NCBI RefSeq assembly: GCF_010093535.1
Contig: NW_022985166.1
Location: 1,396,978-1,460,977 of the forward strand
Length of the DNA: 64,000 nt
Source of the DNA: Lindgomyces ingoldianus
Taxonomy: Eukaryota > Ascomycota > Dothideomycetes > Pleosporales > Lindgomycetaceae
Direction of reading: 5' to 3'
Below, piece after piece: positions 33,754 to 45,295 of this stretch; within the stretch, counting starts at the first letter, position 1, and every line of letters begins with the position of its first letter. Made by a program: the position numbers and the translations under genes. The notes beneath the pieces are model-generated. The model saw nothing but the letters and a program-made list of their open reading frames with translations, ran no database searches and was not told where the DNA came from.

Positions 33754-35638
33754 AGACCCCGTTGTGGCACTGCAGGCAGCGATTCGCTTCATCTGCGGTT
33801 CTCCACCGGCGTCCGCCTTCCCGCCTCCGCAAAACTCAAGACAGGTTCGGAAGGCTGCATGACGCTTGGGCTCCGCTTTAGTCATGGAATCGGATCTTCA
33901 AACCCGGGCACCAAACACGACGAAGCTACTTTTCCACTCTGGGGACGTCCGGATATTCGAGCGGATCTACGTGTCAGACCAATTTGCGCCGCTTCTCCTG
34001 AGCCTGTGCAACCTGAATCTGCGGGTACTTACATGTCGTCTAATTCCCCGCATTTTGTTGAGCGTTTGTTTGACCGCATTTTTCTCGTCAGGGTGTTTCT
34101 GTTACTTAAGTTTTCTCACGGCATGAGCATCTATTGTTGCGTGCGCAGTGTGAGGATAAGGATTGAGCGCTGCAGAGCATGCATGGCGTTTTAGTGCTGA
34201 ACGGGATACCCTATAATTTGGAGGCATGTATGATTCAGAGAAGTGATTTGGGGAATTTGACAACGTGTACAAAGAACGGTGAGGAAAGGGGGAGTCGAGA
34301 ATCCAGTCGATGCCAAGGATCGTGAGTTTTTTTTGGTCATAGCACATCGGGTGACTTGGTGTTGGAAATGAAAGTGATGCGACGCTGCGGGGCGAGGAGC
34401 CAGGCACGCCGCACGCAGCCCAGTTCCACGACGCTACTGGCTGGCTGGCCGATATTTTCAGCGCTGAATTGTTTGTTAAAGCACCAATGCAGGAGCGACA
34501 GCGAAATGGGCTCATGCCGCATGCTTTGGCGATGGAGCCGCTGTGCTGGAATTGCCGCTGAGGTCGTTGTGCCTGGTGACCCGTTCCTGTCTTGTGTTCG
34601 CCGCCTCGTCCAACTTTTCGGGCGCCGACGAGCTCACGATGCTCGACGTCATGCGCTGACTGGGCCTGCTCGGCTGGAAGAATGCTCGAGACTGCTTGCT
34701 CAGCTGTCGCATCTTCGGCGCGTCCTGCGATGATGGTTCATGGCTGTCTAGAGGAGCTCAGCTCTGGTTCCTGCAGCGGCGACCAGCGGCGGTCCAACAG
34801 CCTTAACAGCTCCTCCTTGTGAGCCTCAGAATGTACAATTGGCGAATCAATGAATCAAGGATTCAGAGGGATATCAACATTGGACATGAAAATCGACGCA
34901 ATGGCAGCGCTCTTGGGCTCCTCTTTTCGCAGACTGGAAAATTTTCCCGCTTCTAAGTGAGCTTGGTTTGCGACACCTGGCGACATTCCAAACGACGTCT
35001 GCCTCAGCATCACGATCGCGTTTGATGGCGGCATCATTGCAAAATTTGCAGCAATATTTTCAGCGTTTCTGTTACCCCCAGGAAACCTCCTCGGACCACT
35101 CGCAGCGCTGAGCTGCAGTCAGGTGGCAGCCCGACAAGGCACACTATTACGCGATGGATACCAGCGCCAAGTCCGGTCGAGTGCTGGACCGAAGCGTGTC
35201 GCCCAGCGCCGAAGCTCCTGTCTGCTCTTCGTCTGCGTATCCGAGTGGCCGCATGATCATGGACATGCCGTTAACTGCAAAGCGCTGCCTCGTCCCAGGG
35301 GCTGGCGTGCGTGATCCTGTGGTGCTGTGTCATGATGATTTTGGATCATTCCGTTCTGGCGCAGAATTTTCTAGGCTGGTCTACCACAGCCATGCTGGTG
35401 CTCCAGCTCTGGGGAGAAGAGTCAGATGAAAGGTATATAAGAGATCCCCCAGACCAGGAGCTGTGCTGTTTTTATCCATCATACCATCAGTCACATCATC
35501 AGATCCTCGAGTTTCCCAGATCACACTACCAGAATCAGCGGCACTCTATAAATTCGCCACTCGTCAAACTTAGCAACTAGGTCAACACCAAACATCAGCC
35601 TCAACAACCAACCACAAAAACAGATCTACAACTCCAAA
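33754..35638. other. Long intergenic/promoter region upstream of the PAR32-like gene
   Basis: About 1.9 kb, no supported gene. The last ~200 bp contain a TATA-like element (35433-35439) and a C/A-rich leader before the next start codon. Short frames earlier in the region lack domains. Confidence 0.55.
35433..35439 (+). promoter_or_regulatory. TATA-like box (GTATATAA) of the PAR32-like gene
   Basis: GTATATAA lies about 200 bp upstream of the ATG at 35639 and is followed by a pyrimidine- and CA-rich leader, the arrangement of a strongly transcribed, stress-responsive fungal gene. The transcription start is not known. Confidence 0.4.
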
Positions 35639-36097
35639 ATGCCATCCTACCATATCACCGAGCCCCACCCATCCATCCCCGCCTCCCACTACTACCACGC
35701 CGGACGAGGTGGTGCCGGAAACATCACTCGTGTTAACCCAAAGCACGTGACTTCCGGCCCTGATGCCTCTGGACCCGCTTCCCTCGTCAAGCTCACTCCT
35801 CCTCCATCCAACGCACTTTTCACTACAGGCCGTGGTGGTGCAGGAAATGTCCATCGCGAGAAGGAGCGCGCCATGTTCAGTTTCGACGAGGAACTTGCCC
35901 AGCAAGAGCGCTTGAGGGAGCACGCAGCCCCTGTCTACCACATCGGCCGTGGCGGCGCAGGAAACCTCGTTGATGAGATGCATCCACGTACTTCACGCCA
36001 GAACTCGACATCCTCTACGGACTCGGCTGAAAGCGGAGTCAGGCACTCGATCGAAGGCGCTTGGCACCGGGTTAGCAAGCAGTTCTCTCGCCAGTAA
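35639..36097 (+). CDS. PAR32/DUF3602-type small protein with GRGGAGN repeats, 152 aa
   Basis: Small soluble, largely disordered protein. Three copies of the GRGGAGN motif occur, at residues 23-29, 64-70 and 102-108, each preceded by an aromatic or Thr-rich lead (SHYYHAGRGGAGN, FTTGRGGAGN, VYHIGRGGAGN). This repeat defines the PAR32/DUF3602 family; the yeast member is a TORC1-dependent phosphoprotein that acts on ammonium permeases. The C-terminal third is Ser/Thr-rich with a basic end (WHRVSKQFSRQ). The single-exon frame with ATG 35639 has a good context (CAAAATGCC). Function in this fungus is inferred from family only. Confidence 0.88.
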   Translation: MPSYHITEPHPSIPASHYYHAGRGGAGNITRVNPKHVTSGPDASGPASLVKLTPPPSNALFTTGRGGAGNVHREKERAMFSFDEELAQQERLREHAAPVYHIGRGGAGNLVDEMHPRTSRQNSTSSTDSAESGVRHSIEGAWHRVSKQFSRQ

Positions 36098-37569
36098 AGT
36101 TTGACTGAGCGATAAATGAATCTTGCATTGCATCTCGACACAGCATGTTGCTTACTTTATCCTCTGGTTCTTTCGACCGGATCATGCTTTCGCGATTTTA
36201 CGGACGGACGGGGTTGGGGGAGTTTTCACATCAACGCGATGACGAGCTGGTTCTGATTCTCGACATCGGCATATTGATATCATGAGCATGCATGGCGTCT
36301 GGAAAGTTTTTACATTCCTGTTTTCCGTACCTTTTTACCCGGCATCTTCGCTCTCTATTCCATGTAAAGCATCTTAGCCGCCAGCCAGAAAAGTGGGTTT
36401 TTGTCATTTTTCTGTTTTACCAACACATCACAACCAGCGAGGAGTATGGTTACGACCAGATCCTCGGAAGAGGGCTTAACATTTTTACTGCACAACCAGC
36501 GGCGGATATACCCTTTAGATGCCGGTGAGGGCTTGGACTTGAAGTCCCATTTCAATTCTCCTCCGCATGGATTTGCTTAGGGACGGTGGGAGGTCTTCTG
36601 TATGAGCGATAGGTTTTAGTGTATTGGATAAAATACGTAGTAATAATGGACGCGACTACCGTTCTTGCACCGTTCAGATTTCTTTCTGCATCAATTGTCA
36701 AGGGTCATACTCACCACTCTACTCCACATTGTTGCCTTGCTGCTTAAGAAGGCTTGATTCAGAAGATGTGTGCAACCCTTCATTCCAACTCTATGGTTCA
36801 GGTCTCCGTCCTCTGAGGCTACAGTAATCCTATTGTTGAAAGGCATCTGCATGCATGCTTCCCCGCAGATCTCGACGCTAGGCTATGTAGTATCGACAAG
36901 CTGCACGTATTTGATGAGCATGAGTACAGTAGATGTCGGCCATCATTCTGATGCCGATCTCCACAAACACATCGCATACAATTCGGCATTGAGCGGTCAT
37001 AGTGACGGTGATGCAAATGGTGAGACAGGGTTGGCGTGAGGAGATATCTCACCACAACGCCACAAGCGAGCCGCGCCACACTCTGGAAGTTGGCTTTGGA
37101 CCTTGTGACTTCTGGGCGGACAGAGCTTGTTGGTCACGATGCCTGACGTAAACGCTCCACTCGGATCGGGAAATCTGACGTGAAAGATTTTAATGAGGAA
37201 CCATGGATTCCGTTATAGTACCCATGCTACAGCATCTACAGTATGCACGGTCTAGTATTGCCTTGATGACGTCATGAATTTTGTCAAGCAGGTTGATAGA
37301 AAGAATCTTACTGTGTTGATGTGCCGAGGTTTGTGGTGGTCTATTGTAGCATTTGCAGTAAGGGATGAAGAAAGCTTTGCTTTGAATTGCACTGGTTGCT
37401 GTATAAGATAAAATGCCTTTAAGATTCTGGGAATATAAATCTATATATAGATAGTATAGGACATGATTAAACGCTATTCTATGGGCTATACAGGAAGTCA
37501 AGAGGAACCTAGCTTCTGCTAGAATTCACTTCCTTGCTATTTTCAGTCATAACCAACAACATATCAGTA
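36098..37569. other. Convergent intergenic region
   Basis: About 1.5 kb between two converging genes. AT-rich with only short frames; nothing supported. It marks the left side of the proposed NRPS cluster. Confidence 0.55.
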
Positions 37570-40241
37570 CTACCACCAACTAAGAACTCCCGTATGGCTG
37601 TGCGTCTGAAAATCCATACTCTCTTGCTGGGAGGAGAGCTCAGGCTGAAAGCTCTGAATCCAAGTATCCAACTGCTCCCAATTCATCTCATCACCGAATT
37701 CTGTCCCGGAGAACAGGAATGGATCTCCTAACAAACCATCTTCATGCGGCGCCGACTGCGTATGCTCCTCAACTGGGTTGAGGCCAGTATTCTCGTAACC
37801 TGAATCGAACGTAGAGGGCGCATCGCTTAGTTCGCCTCTCGACCCCTGACTAGCCTCCAGAGCTTGCTTTCTCGCATGGCGGGCTCGCTTAACTAGTTTT
37901 AATAGCGGCTGCAAGATTGCACTCTTTTTCTCCTTCTGCGCACCCGGAAGACTTCCAGCGTCTTCGCTACTATCATGGCCCCAGTCACTAAATACCACAT
38001 CAAGCACTGCCCAGGCTCGATCCACAGCAGGGCCGCGGGTGTGCTTACAGAGTTCGATCAAGAGGTAGGCTATAGCGTGCCATTTCGTATCCCTACAACG
38101 GAAGAACCATCCGAATTGACGAACATCGTCGGGAAATTGATGCGTAATCTCAAGCACGTCGGCGTTATAAAAGAGAAGAGGCTCGTTTATTCCTCCCTGT
38201 TCCACTTCATCATTTTGTTGGGATGCATCGTACTTGATCTTCCACAACTTGGCAATGAGAAGTCGCATCCCACGATACAAGAGGTAGTGGAGGTGTGAAT
38301 TTTCGTTAGGGTAGGTGAGGTAAGTTTCTTCGTAACGGCGGATCTGGTCCCGGGACAAGGTTTCGATCTCACTGGAATTTAGGGGTGGGTTTCTATACCG
38401 ACAACGTTTTACCTTGAGTATGGTATCGGCCATTTCAATCTTCACCAGACTTGCTGTCATCTCAGTGAATTCAGTCCTTGGAGCGACGGTTTCTGTGTTG
38501 CCTTCATTGAGATCCGAGTCATTGATGTGCAGGGGATATCTGGTATCCATGGCTAAAGGCACATGAGGTTCAAGACCACAGTCTTCGGAAATACGAATAT
38601 CGAGCTGGCAAAGATACCACCAGACACGGCGGCGCACTTCAGTCTCAATAGCACCAAGAGAGAACGAAGAGCTATCGGAGTGCATGCCCATGGCCTGGGC
38701 GACACTGAGGGCTATGCCACTAACCATCCAAGTTGAACGAGTATTGTTCCAAGGAGTGCAAACCTAACTCCGTTAGTAATATAGCGGAGAGTGACTACTA
38801 AGAGATGTGGAGATGCTAGGGGTGGATTGGTATTACGGATATAAGAGGTAAAATGTGTGTTAAATAGGGAGTAAAAACTATTTCTCATTTTCTGAGAATT
38901 CACTACAACGCGCGAGAGATAGCACTCAGGGGACAGGAGAGTTGAGACGTACAATAAATAGAATGAGGGCTTGTAAGACAACTACTTCTTGGGTTGTCAT
39001 CCATCCTGCTTGAGCGAGAGCCTGTTCGAGGGCGTATCGATATTTTTTAAGAAGTGTGCTCTTCTCCTCCTTGTGTAGTTTCAAACATTCTTCCGCTGGC
39101 ATGGTCGTAATTGTAGCAAACCAAATAGCGAATAGAAGCACTTCGGAGGAGGGACTTAATCCTTCCAGGTCTCTAGAAGCGCTTATAACGAAAGTTTCCA
39201 CTGTTGGCTTGTACAGTATTTTGACCAAGATGTCCACATTGAGAACGTAGTACTTCCAAAGCGTGTTCATTACTTCAGGGGGTGGGTGGTAAGTTCGAAG
39301 ACTTTGCATTATGTGCGACGTGCCGAGTAGGGAGCTGTATTCAAGTTTGGGTTTCGGCCGTGCTGATGGCAGACACTGTGAGCTCGCTCCTTCATCTTTG
39401 GCGCTAGAATCAGCAGCAAGGACAGATTCAAGGTCAGCCACCTATTGATGTTAGCTTCGGTTGAAAATACGGAGGGTGATCTGGAGCATGCTGGCACCCG
39501 CCGTGAAACCTAACAGGATAAATTTGAATTGTTGAACCTCTTACTAGAATTAGAGAGAATAGGAAGCGAACGAAGATAGCTGCAATACATGAGATCCTCA
39601 ATATGTTCTAGGACTTGCGCTAAAATGCAGTGGTGCATTTTGTCACTCAACGTAGAGCACAACAAATTGATTTAGGACAGAAATTGATAGTTATCCTGTT
39701 AACTTTCCCTCTAATCCTAGCAAGGGGTGTAACTGCTCAAATCTTCTCTAATACAGAGGGGTAGGCGATATTATGCGGGGAGAGCTCCTACCTGATTCGC
39801 CTTGTCGCTGTTGATATATCGCGACTTGCCTTGAGCCACAAATAGTCTTCCATGATCTTCTGGCCCGGAGTCAAAACGGGCCTCGAACTTAGAGTCACGC
39901 ATCTCTCGTGGAATGACAAGATCATCTTCATCGTCACTTCTAGATTCATCACGTGAATCGAGGGTGTGTTTTGGACCGGGACTCGCCTCTCTCGCATCAT
40001 GCGCAGTTCTTTCAGCGGGAAGAAGCCGTCTTTGCGGTGCTGGTTCAGGGTGCACCTTCTGACTGTTCCGCGGCCGCCGAGCTAAGTAGGTACACTGAAC
40101 GCTAGACTCAATGCAAAGGGCACAAGCGGGAAGTACTTTGTCGCATTTGACCTTGCGCATCCGACACCTCTTACAGGCATATTGATGGAGCCATGGCACC
40201 TGTGCTGCCGGATGTGCTGTTGTTGAGGCTTGTCGGGACAT
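37570..40241 (-). CDS. Zn2Cys6 transcription factor next to the NRPS exporter, 710 aa
   Basis: Likely pathway regulator of the adjoining cluster. Three exons: 40241-39792, 39441-38953 and 38763-37570, with introns of 350 and 189 nt; all are phase 0 and the sum is in frame. Zinc cluster at residues 23-50 (Cys23, 26, 33, 40, 43, 50; spacing 2-6-6-2-6). A linker rich in Arg, Ser and Asp follows. The fungal transcription-factor domain is marked by ALILFI spliced to VCTPWNNTRSTWMVSGIALS and then EVRRRVWWYLCQLDIRISED and GLEPHVPLAMDTRYP. The C-terminal tail is acidic and aromatic (MNWEQLDTWIQSFQPE). The first intron is long enough to hide a small exon. Divergent from the DHA1 exporter, 824 bp apart. 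Confidence 0.9.
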
Positions 40242-41065
40242 GTAGAGAAAATGGTAAGAATGATTAGCTTTGCTCGTGCTAAGGCGATTAATGCAGGTGC
40301 AGTATGAGAAAGGGATGTTCAGTGACGAAGGTGTGGAGGTGCGGCACAGTTCGCAGATTACTAAGCGTCACAGTCTGTTATCTCCGGAGGCTCTACGGTC
40401 CTTAACCTTCATTACCATGTGCTTCTCAGTGTCAGGGTCCTTCTAACATTCCATTATAGCATTTACGTACCCACCGTGGACCATGCACAGAGGAGGTTCA
40501 AGCTTTTATCCCTATTGCTACGATAAGAGGGGGGCACAGATGCTCGCTCTAAGTGCACTGCCCTTGATTTTTTCCTTCATCTATAGAAGGCCAAATGCAT
40601 CTTTGTCGACAAACTTCATGGCTCCGATTGGTACCTTCATACTCAAAGATCTAGGACACTATGTCGGTGGAGTGGTCTGATAGCCCTCTATAAAGAGCAT
40701 TGTGGACATTGGACTTGAAATACCACACCAATGACGGATATCCGCACCAAAAGTCACGACGGAGAACTTTCAGCGATTCCTTCGCTCCCTTTGCAAACTG
40801 CGTGAGGTGAGCCAGGACCACATGAATGGAGATATGGACTTTTACAGCCAATCACAGGCCCGCACCCTGTATGAGTACTCCCCGTGCTTAGACTTCGGAT
40901 TCTCGGTCTTATAGATCCTTTCGCCGTTATGCAACCAATCAGGCGCTTGCTCTCTCCCAGATCATTTCCTCAGCCAACCCACTAGACAACTAAAATGGAC
41001 ACCTTTAAGCCAACAATGCGCAACTCTGAAAAATCAAATTGGCCCTCGACATCCTATCCAGAAAC
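40242..41065. promoter_or_regulatory. Divergent promoter between cluster regulator and DHA1 exporter
   Basis: 824 bp between divergent starts. It contains the perfect 10-bp palindrome CGGATATCCG at 40735-40744 (a CGG-N4-CCG pair) and a direct CGG-N5-CGG near 40895. Both are of the type used by Zn2Cys6 dimers. No gene recognised. Confidence 0.5.
40735..40744. promoter_or_regulatory. CGGATATCCG palindrome, candidate Zn2Cys6 site
   Basis: Perfect 10-bp inverted repeat with CGG/CCG half-sites, about 320 bp upstream of the exporter start and about 490 bp upstream of the regulator start. Role inferred from form and position only. Confidence 0.35.
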
Positions 41066-42861
41066 ATGGAGCAAGATACCAAACCAGAAGTTGTCGACGA
41101 CAACCTTATCGATTTCGATGGCCCAGACGATCCATACCTACCTCTCAACTGGCCCTTCCGTCACAAGGTAGTCGTCACACTCCTTTATAGCCTCTGCACC
41201 ATGGGAACGACTTGGGCGAGCACAGTCTACAATTCCGGGCTCTCGCAAGTGCAAGAGCAATTTCATGTTGGCAATGAGGTTGCACTCCTGGGCATGGCGC
41301 TCTATCTCGCTGGGTACTATCATCGATCTCCTCATCACTTCTCTCGTTTGCCCCAGTAACTAACTCATATCTAAGCAATGCCTTCGGACCCCTCCTCTGG
41401 GCGCCTATGTCCGAGGCCTACGGCCGCAAACTTTCTGTCTTGATACCCATCTTCGGCCTAATGGTCTTCTCATTTGCCTCTGCTGTCGCCAAAGACCTTC
41501 AAACATTACTCATAGCGCGCTTCTTCGGCGGAGTTTTTGGAGGTGCACCGCTCAGTAACGTCGGAGGCGTATTGGCGGATATCTGGCCGCCAACTCAAAG
41601 AGGTGCAGCGCTTCTCTTCTGGGGCATGGCTGTCATCGTAGGCCCACTCCTAGCTCCCATTGTCGGTGGGGCCCTGGTTATCGCCCTACCTCACACAGGT
41701 TGGAGGTGGACGGGATATGTATAATATCCCGAGATAATTCACTGGGTTGCTTGCTAACTCTCATTGAACAGCTTACCGGGACTATGCTCGCGGCTATCCT
41801 TGTCGCCAGTATGCTGTGGATTGACGAAAGCTTCCCTCCCGTCTTGCTTGCTCGGAAAGCCAACAAAATCCGCCTGGAGACCAAGAACTGGGCCATTCAC
41901 TCCAAAAGTCAAGAAACGGGTACCTCTTTTAAAGAAATGTCGCGAAAGTATCTCATCGTCCCCTTCGAGATGCTCATCGATCCCATTGCCTTTTTCATCA
42001 ATTTATATGCTGCGTTTTGTTATGCTATCGTTTACTTGGCCGTCATCGCCTTCCCAATCGAGTTTCAAGCGGTTAGTTCTAACCTTTTCACATCTGAAGG
42101 CTCCACTAACACCGCAACAGGTTCGTCGCTGGAACGAAGTGGTTGGTTCTCTTCCATTTCTCGCCATGACCGCTGGGGTCCTAATCGCTGCCTGTATCAA
42201 CTTTTGGGGCCAGCTTTACTACCGGAAGCGCTTTATCGCCAATGGCAACAAACTTGTCCCCGAAGCTCGCCTAATGCCAATGATTATTGGGTCTTTCTTT
42301 TTTCCCGCTGGCCTCTTCATCATGGGCTGGACTGCGAAGAAAGACATCCACTGGATAGGGTGCGCATTCCTGCCATTCTCACCCTAACAGCGATTGATGC
42401 TGACCTGAGCAATAGTTTCTCCATAGGCGGTGCGTGCGTTGGCTTTGGCTTCTTCACCATCTTCCAAAGCGCTATTAGTTATCTTGTCGATACCTACCTC
42501 ATGCTAGCGGCAAGTGCGCTTGCTGCGAACATGTTCATGCGTAGTATACTCGCTGCAGCATTTCCCTTGTTTGCGAAAGCCTGTACGCGACACCAGGCCT
42601 TACCTGTCTGTAGATGTATAGAACTAACTTAACTATGTAGTGTTCGATAAACTAGGCTTAGATTGGGGCATGAGTTTGCTGGGCTTCATTGCAGTAGCCA
42701 TGATTCCGATTCCCTTCTTGTAGGTTTCGTTTTCAGTTGGGAACGTTTTGATGGTACAAATCGACGCCAGGGGCTGACTCATATAATTCAACAGGTTCTA
42801 CATCTTTGGTAAGAGGATTCGAGCAGTGGGAAAGCGATCAAAACAGACTTTCATTCCTTGA
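41066..42861 (+). CDS. MFS exporter, DHA1 (12-TM) polyamine/drug type, 480 aa
   Basis: Proton antiporter of the TPO/FLR-like DHA1 family; probable exporter for the neighbouring NRPS product. Seven exons read by eye: 41066-41313, 41376-41718, 41772-42071, 42121-42359, 42416-42582, 42641-42719 and 42795-42861. The junctions are GT...AG and the total is in frame. N-terminal signature LIDFDGPDDPYLPLNWPF, then GLSQVQEQFHVGNEV, GPLLWAPMSEAYGRK (motif A), FFGGVFGGAPLSNVGGVLAD, VPEARLMPMIIGSFFFPAGL and FGFFTIFQSAISYLVDTY; ends FYIFGKRIRAVGKRSK. The ATG at 41066 (MEQDTKPE) is chosen because upstream ATGs are out of frame. The late introns are inferred from family continuity. Confidence 0.87.
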
Positions 42862-45295
42862 ATTATCATGTGCTTCTACCATCATCTAAGCCCATTCTAA
42901 GGAGATGGAAAAAGTCTTAGGCCGATGCAGTTTCATATTTACATCATTGAATGGTAGAAGAGCGCATTAAGAGATAGGCTGTACGAGAGAGTGTAGGCAA
43001 CCATGTCATCGCCATTTTGGTACATGAATAGAATTGGTTTGGTTTCTTGAACCTCTTTCTAGTGTTGGGGAGGATGTTGAGGCGCGCTGTAATTTCTCTG
43101 TGAAGTCAGTTATTAGATTTACAGCCCCAGTGATATTCGTGTTGCTGGAGCTCACAGAAACATTTCGAAAGCCTTTTATTAAATTCATGGTTGATCGGGT
43201 TTCCGGTGGAGATGAAGAAAGATAGTTTAAAGCATTTATATACCCTCCTACATCCGTAGCCACAACTCAAGGTCGTCGAAAGCTATTCGGCTTCTACAAA
43301 TGCAGTTTATTTCCAGCTCGACCGATAGGGGGACATAGCTTGAACCCTAGGGACCATCGAAACATCAACTCCATGTCCAGGAATTTCATTCCAGCAAAAT
43401 TTTGTGTGTGACTCGGTTTTTAGCCCGCATCACTTGAACTCATGCACGCGATCATTTTTTAGTTCCGAGGCATCCGGTAAAACAAAAACCCCAGATACCA
43501 AGGGGATTATATACCCTCCTCCCCATACGACAACCACAGCTATAACCGCAGCCAAATGTCCTCTCAAGCCCATGATTCCTTACTTCTTGGTTTGTATTCG
43601 TAACTGACCCCAGTTAACTACTCTCGTGTAATGGCCATGGGGATTTATTCCAGCACTCAAACGCCAGAAGCGCAGGGGTATTGAGGTCCGGGTTTATTGC
43701 CCCATTGAGATCGATGCTCGCGGTATAAAGAAACCGGACACCACGTATACGCCTTTTTCTTGACAGTTTTAGGTGTGACAAACTAATAGAACCACGTCCT
43801 CTTTGTTCACAGGATTTCTTCCGGCTCCAACTCATAGCACGGCATATTATTTCTGCTCGCCACTTGTTATTACTCGCTAATATGTTTTAGACAACCAAGG
43901 TTGTGAAGCCCACACAGGCCACTTCTTTTTCCGATTCATTTAGGTGCGAGAAACTAGCATCTTCTTTCTAAGGACCGGCTATCCGTCAGTACACCCAGCC
44001 GTATAGTACTGGTTAGGAAGTATAGAGGTAGTTGTTAGTTAGTAACTGTATGTGAGGCCCCTTTACTAGCCGTTTACGGTAGTCTGTATAGATTTTGGGT
44101 GGAGTATAAGTGCCTGCGCGGCTGCAGGAGGCGCAGAGGGCTCAGAGGGGCCTTAGGGTAGCTAGAAGTAGTGCAGATTATGCAAATCTGGTGTGTTTTG
44201 TCAGTTGTTTGCTAAGAAACTCCACAAAACTATAATCTAGCCCCTTTATTCACCTCATAATGTTACTTTCTAAGTACATTACCCGCCAGCCTTAAGTCTC
44301 GTAGCGCATTGCCGCCTCCTAGGTCATAGGTAGTTAATGTGCCTATAAGGAGGCGCCTTCGCACTATCTTGCCGTGTTTTACACACACCAATTCGGGCTA
44401 TAAAGCTACAAAAGAACTAGCTATGTAAAATGGTAGTGAGGAGCCAGTTAACTAAGCTAGCAGTGTACATTAGACAGTATGAAGTGCAGCTTAAGAAGAA
44501 GATTAATTTACTTCTGCTCCTACCATTCTGTAAACAGCCTGTTATACTCCGTACAGTACAGTACAATTTATCAATTCCTCCGTTACGGAGTACTGCTTGT
44601 TACCCCCCTCATCTACTCAGTACAGTACACCATACAACCTCAAAACTTCTCCGTTACGTACGTATGGCCACGCCGCACATTAAGGTTCGAATGGGTTTTA
44701 TCAGGTGCAAGAACCAGCAGAGTCATAAACCAGTGGGCGTCGATTTTTATTCCCAAACGCCAGGAGGGACACCGTGGAAAGCCGTCATGGGTACTTCATT
44801 CCGCAACAGCGGACAGACATGCATTTTTTCTGCTTCGTTTTTGTTGGCTATTTGAGTTGTCGATCTAAAATCTAAAGAAGCCTGGAAAGTGGCTACAGAT
44901 TGCCATAAGTTTTTAGTAGCCTGATGTCTGCAAAAGTGCGTCTTGGAGCCCAGGCGGGTGGGGATGCCGGTTTATTTAGTATGGAAGGGAATATGGACGT
45001 AGATTGATTAACATGGAACGCTAGGATAGATGGAAAATCACCCACGGGTTACAGGAGGCTTCACCATCTGTATCATGAAATATATCGAAAACTAAAATCT
45101 CACAAGCCACCAAGGGATTTGGACAGCTGACTGCGGTGATTACAAAAGGAATGACGAACGGACTCTGGGCCTACAGTATAACCAAAACAATATCTCCCAA
45201 GCCCAAGCCACGGCCCAAACATTAGAATCTAGATCCAAGAAATGAGGCCTAAGGTGCCCCTTTTCCTCCTCCAAGATCTTCGCCATGATGTCAGT
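42862..45295. other. Intergenic region between exporter and NRPS
   Basis: About 2.4 kb where two genes converge. No gene supported. The part at 43.9-44.7 kb is AT-rich and carries short GTACAGTAC and CTCCGT-type repeats that look like decayed repetitive DNA. The rest shows only short frames. Confidence 0.5.
44545..44660. repeat. Cluster of CTCCGTTACG / CAGTACAGTAC short repeats
   Basis: CTCCGTACAGTACAGTAC, CTCCGTTACGGAGTAC, CTCAGTACAGTAC and CTCCGTTACGTACG follow each other within about 115 bp; CTCCGTTACGGAG is a palindrome. Probably the remnant of a repetitive element; identity unknown. Confidence 0.4.
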
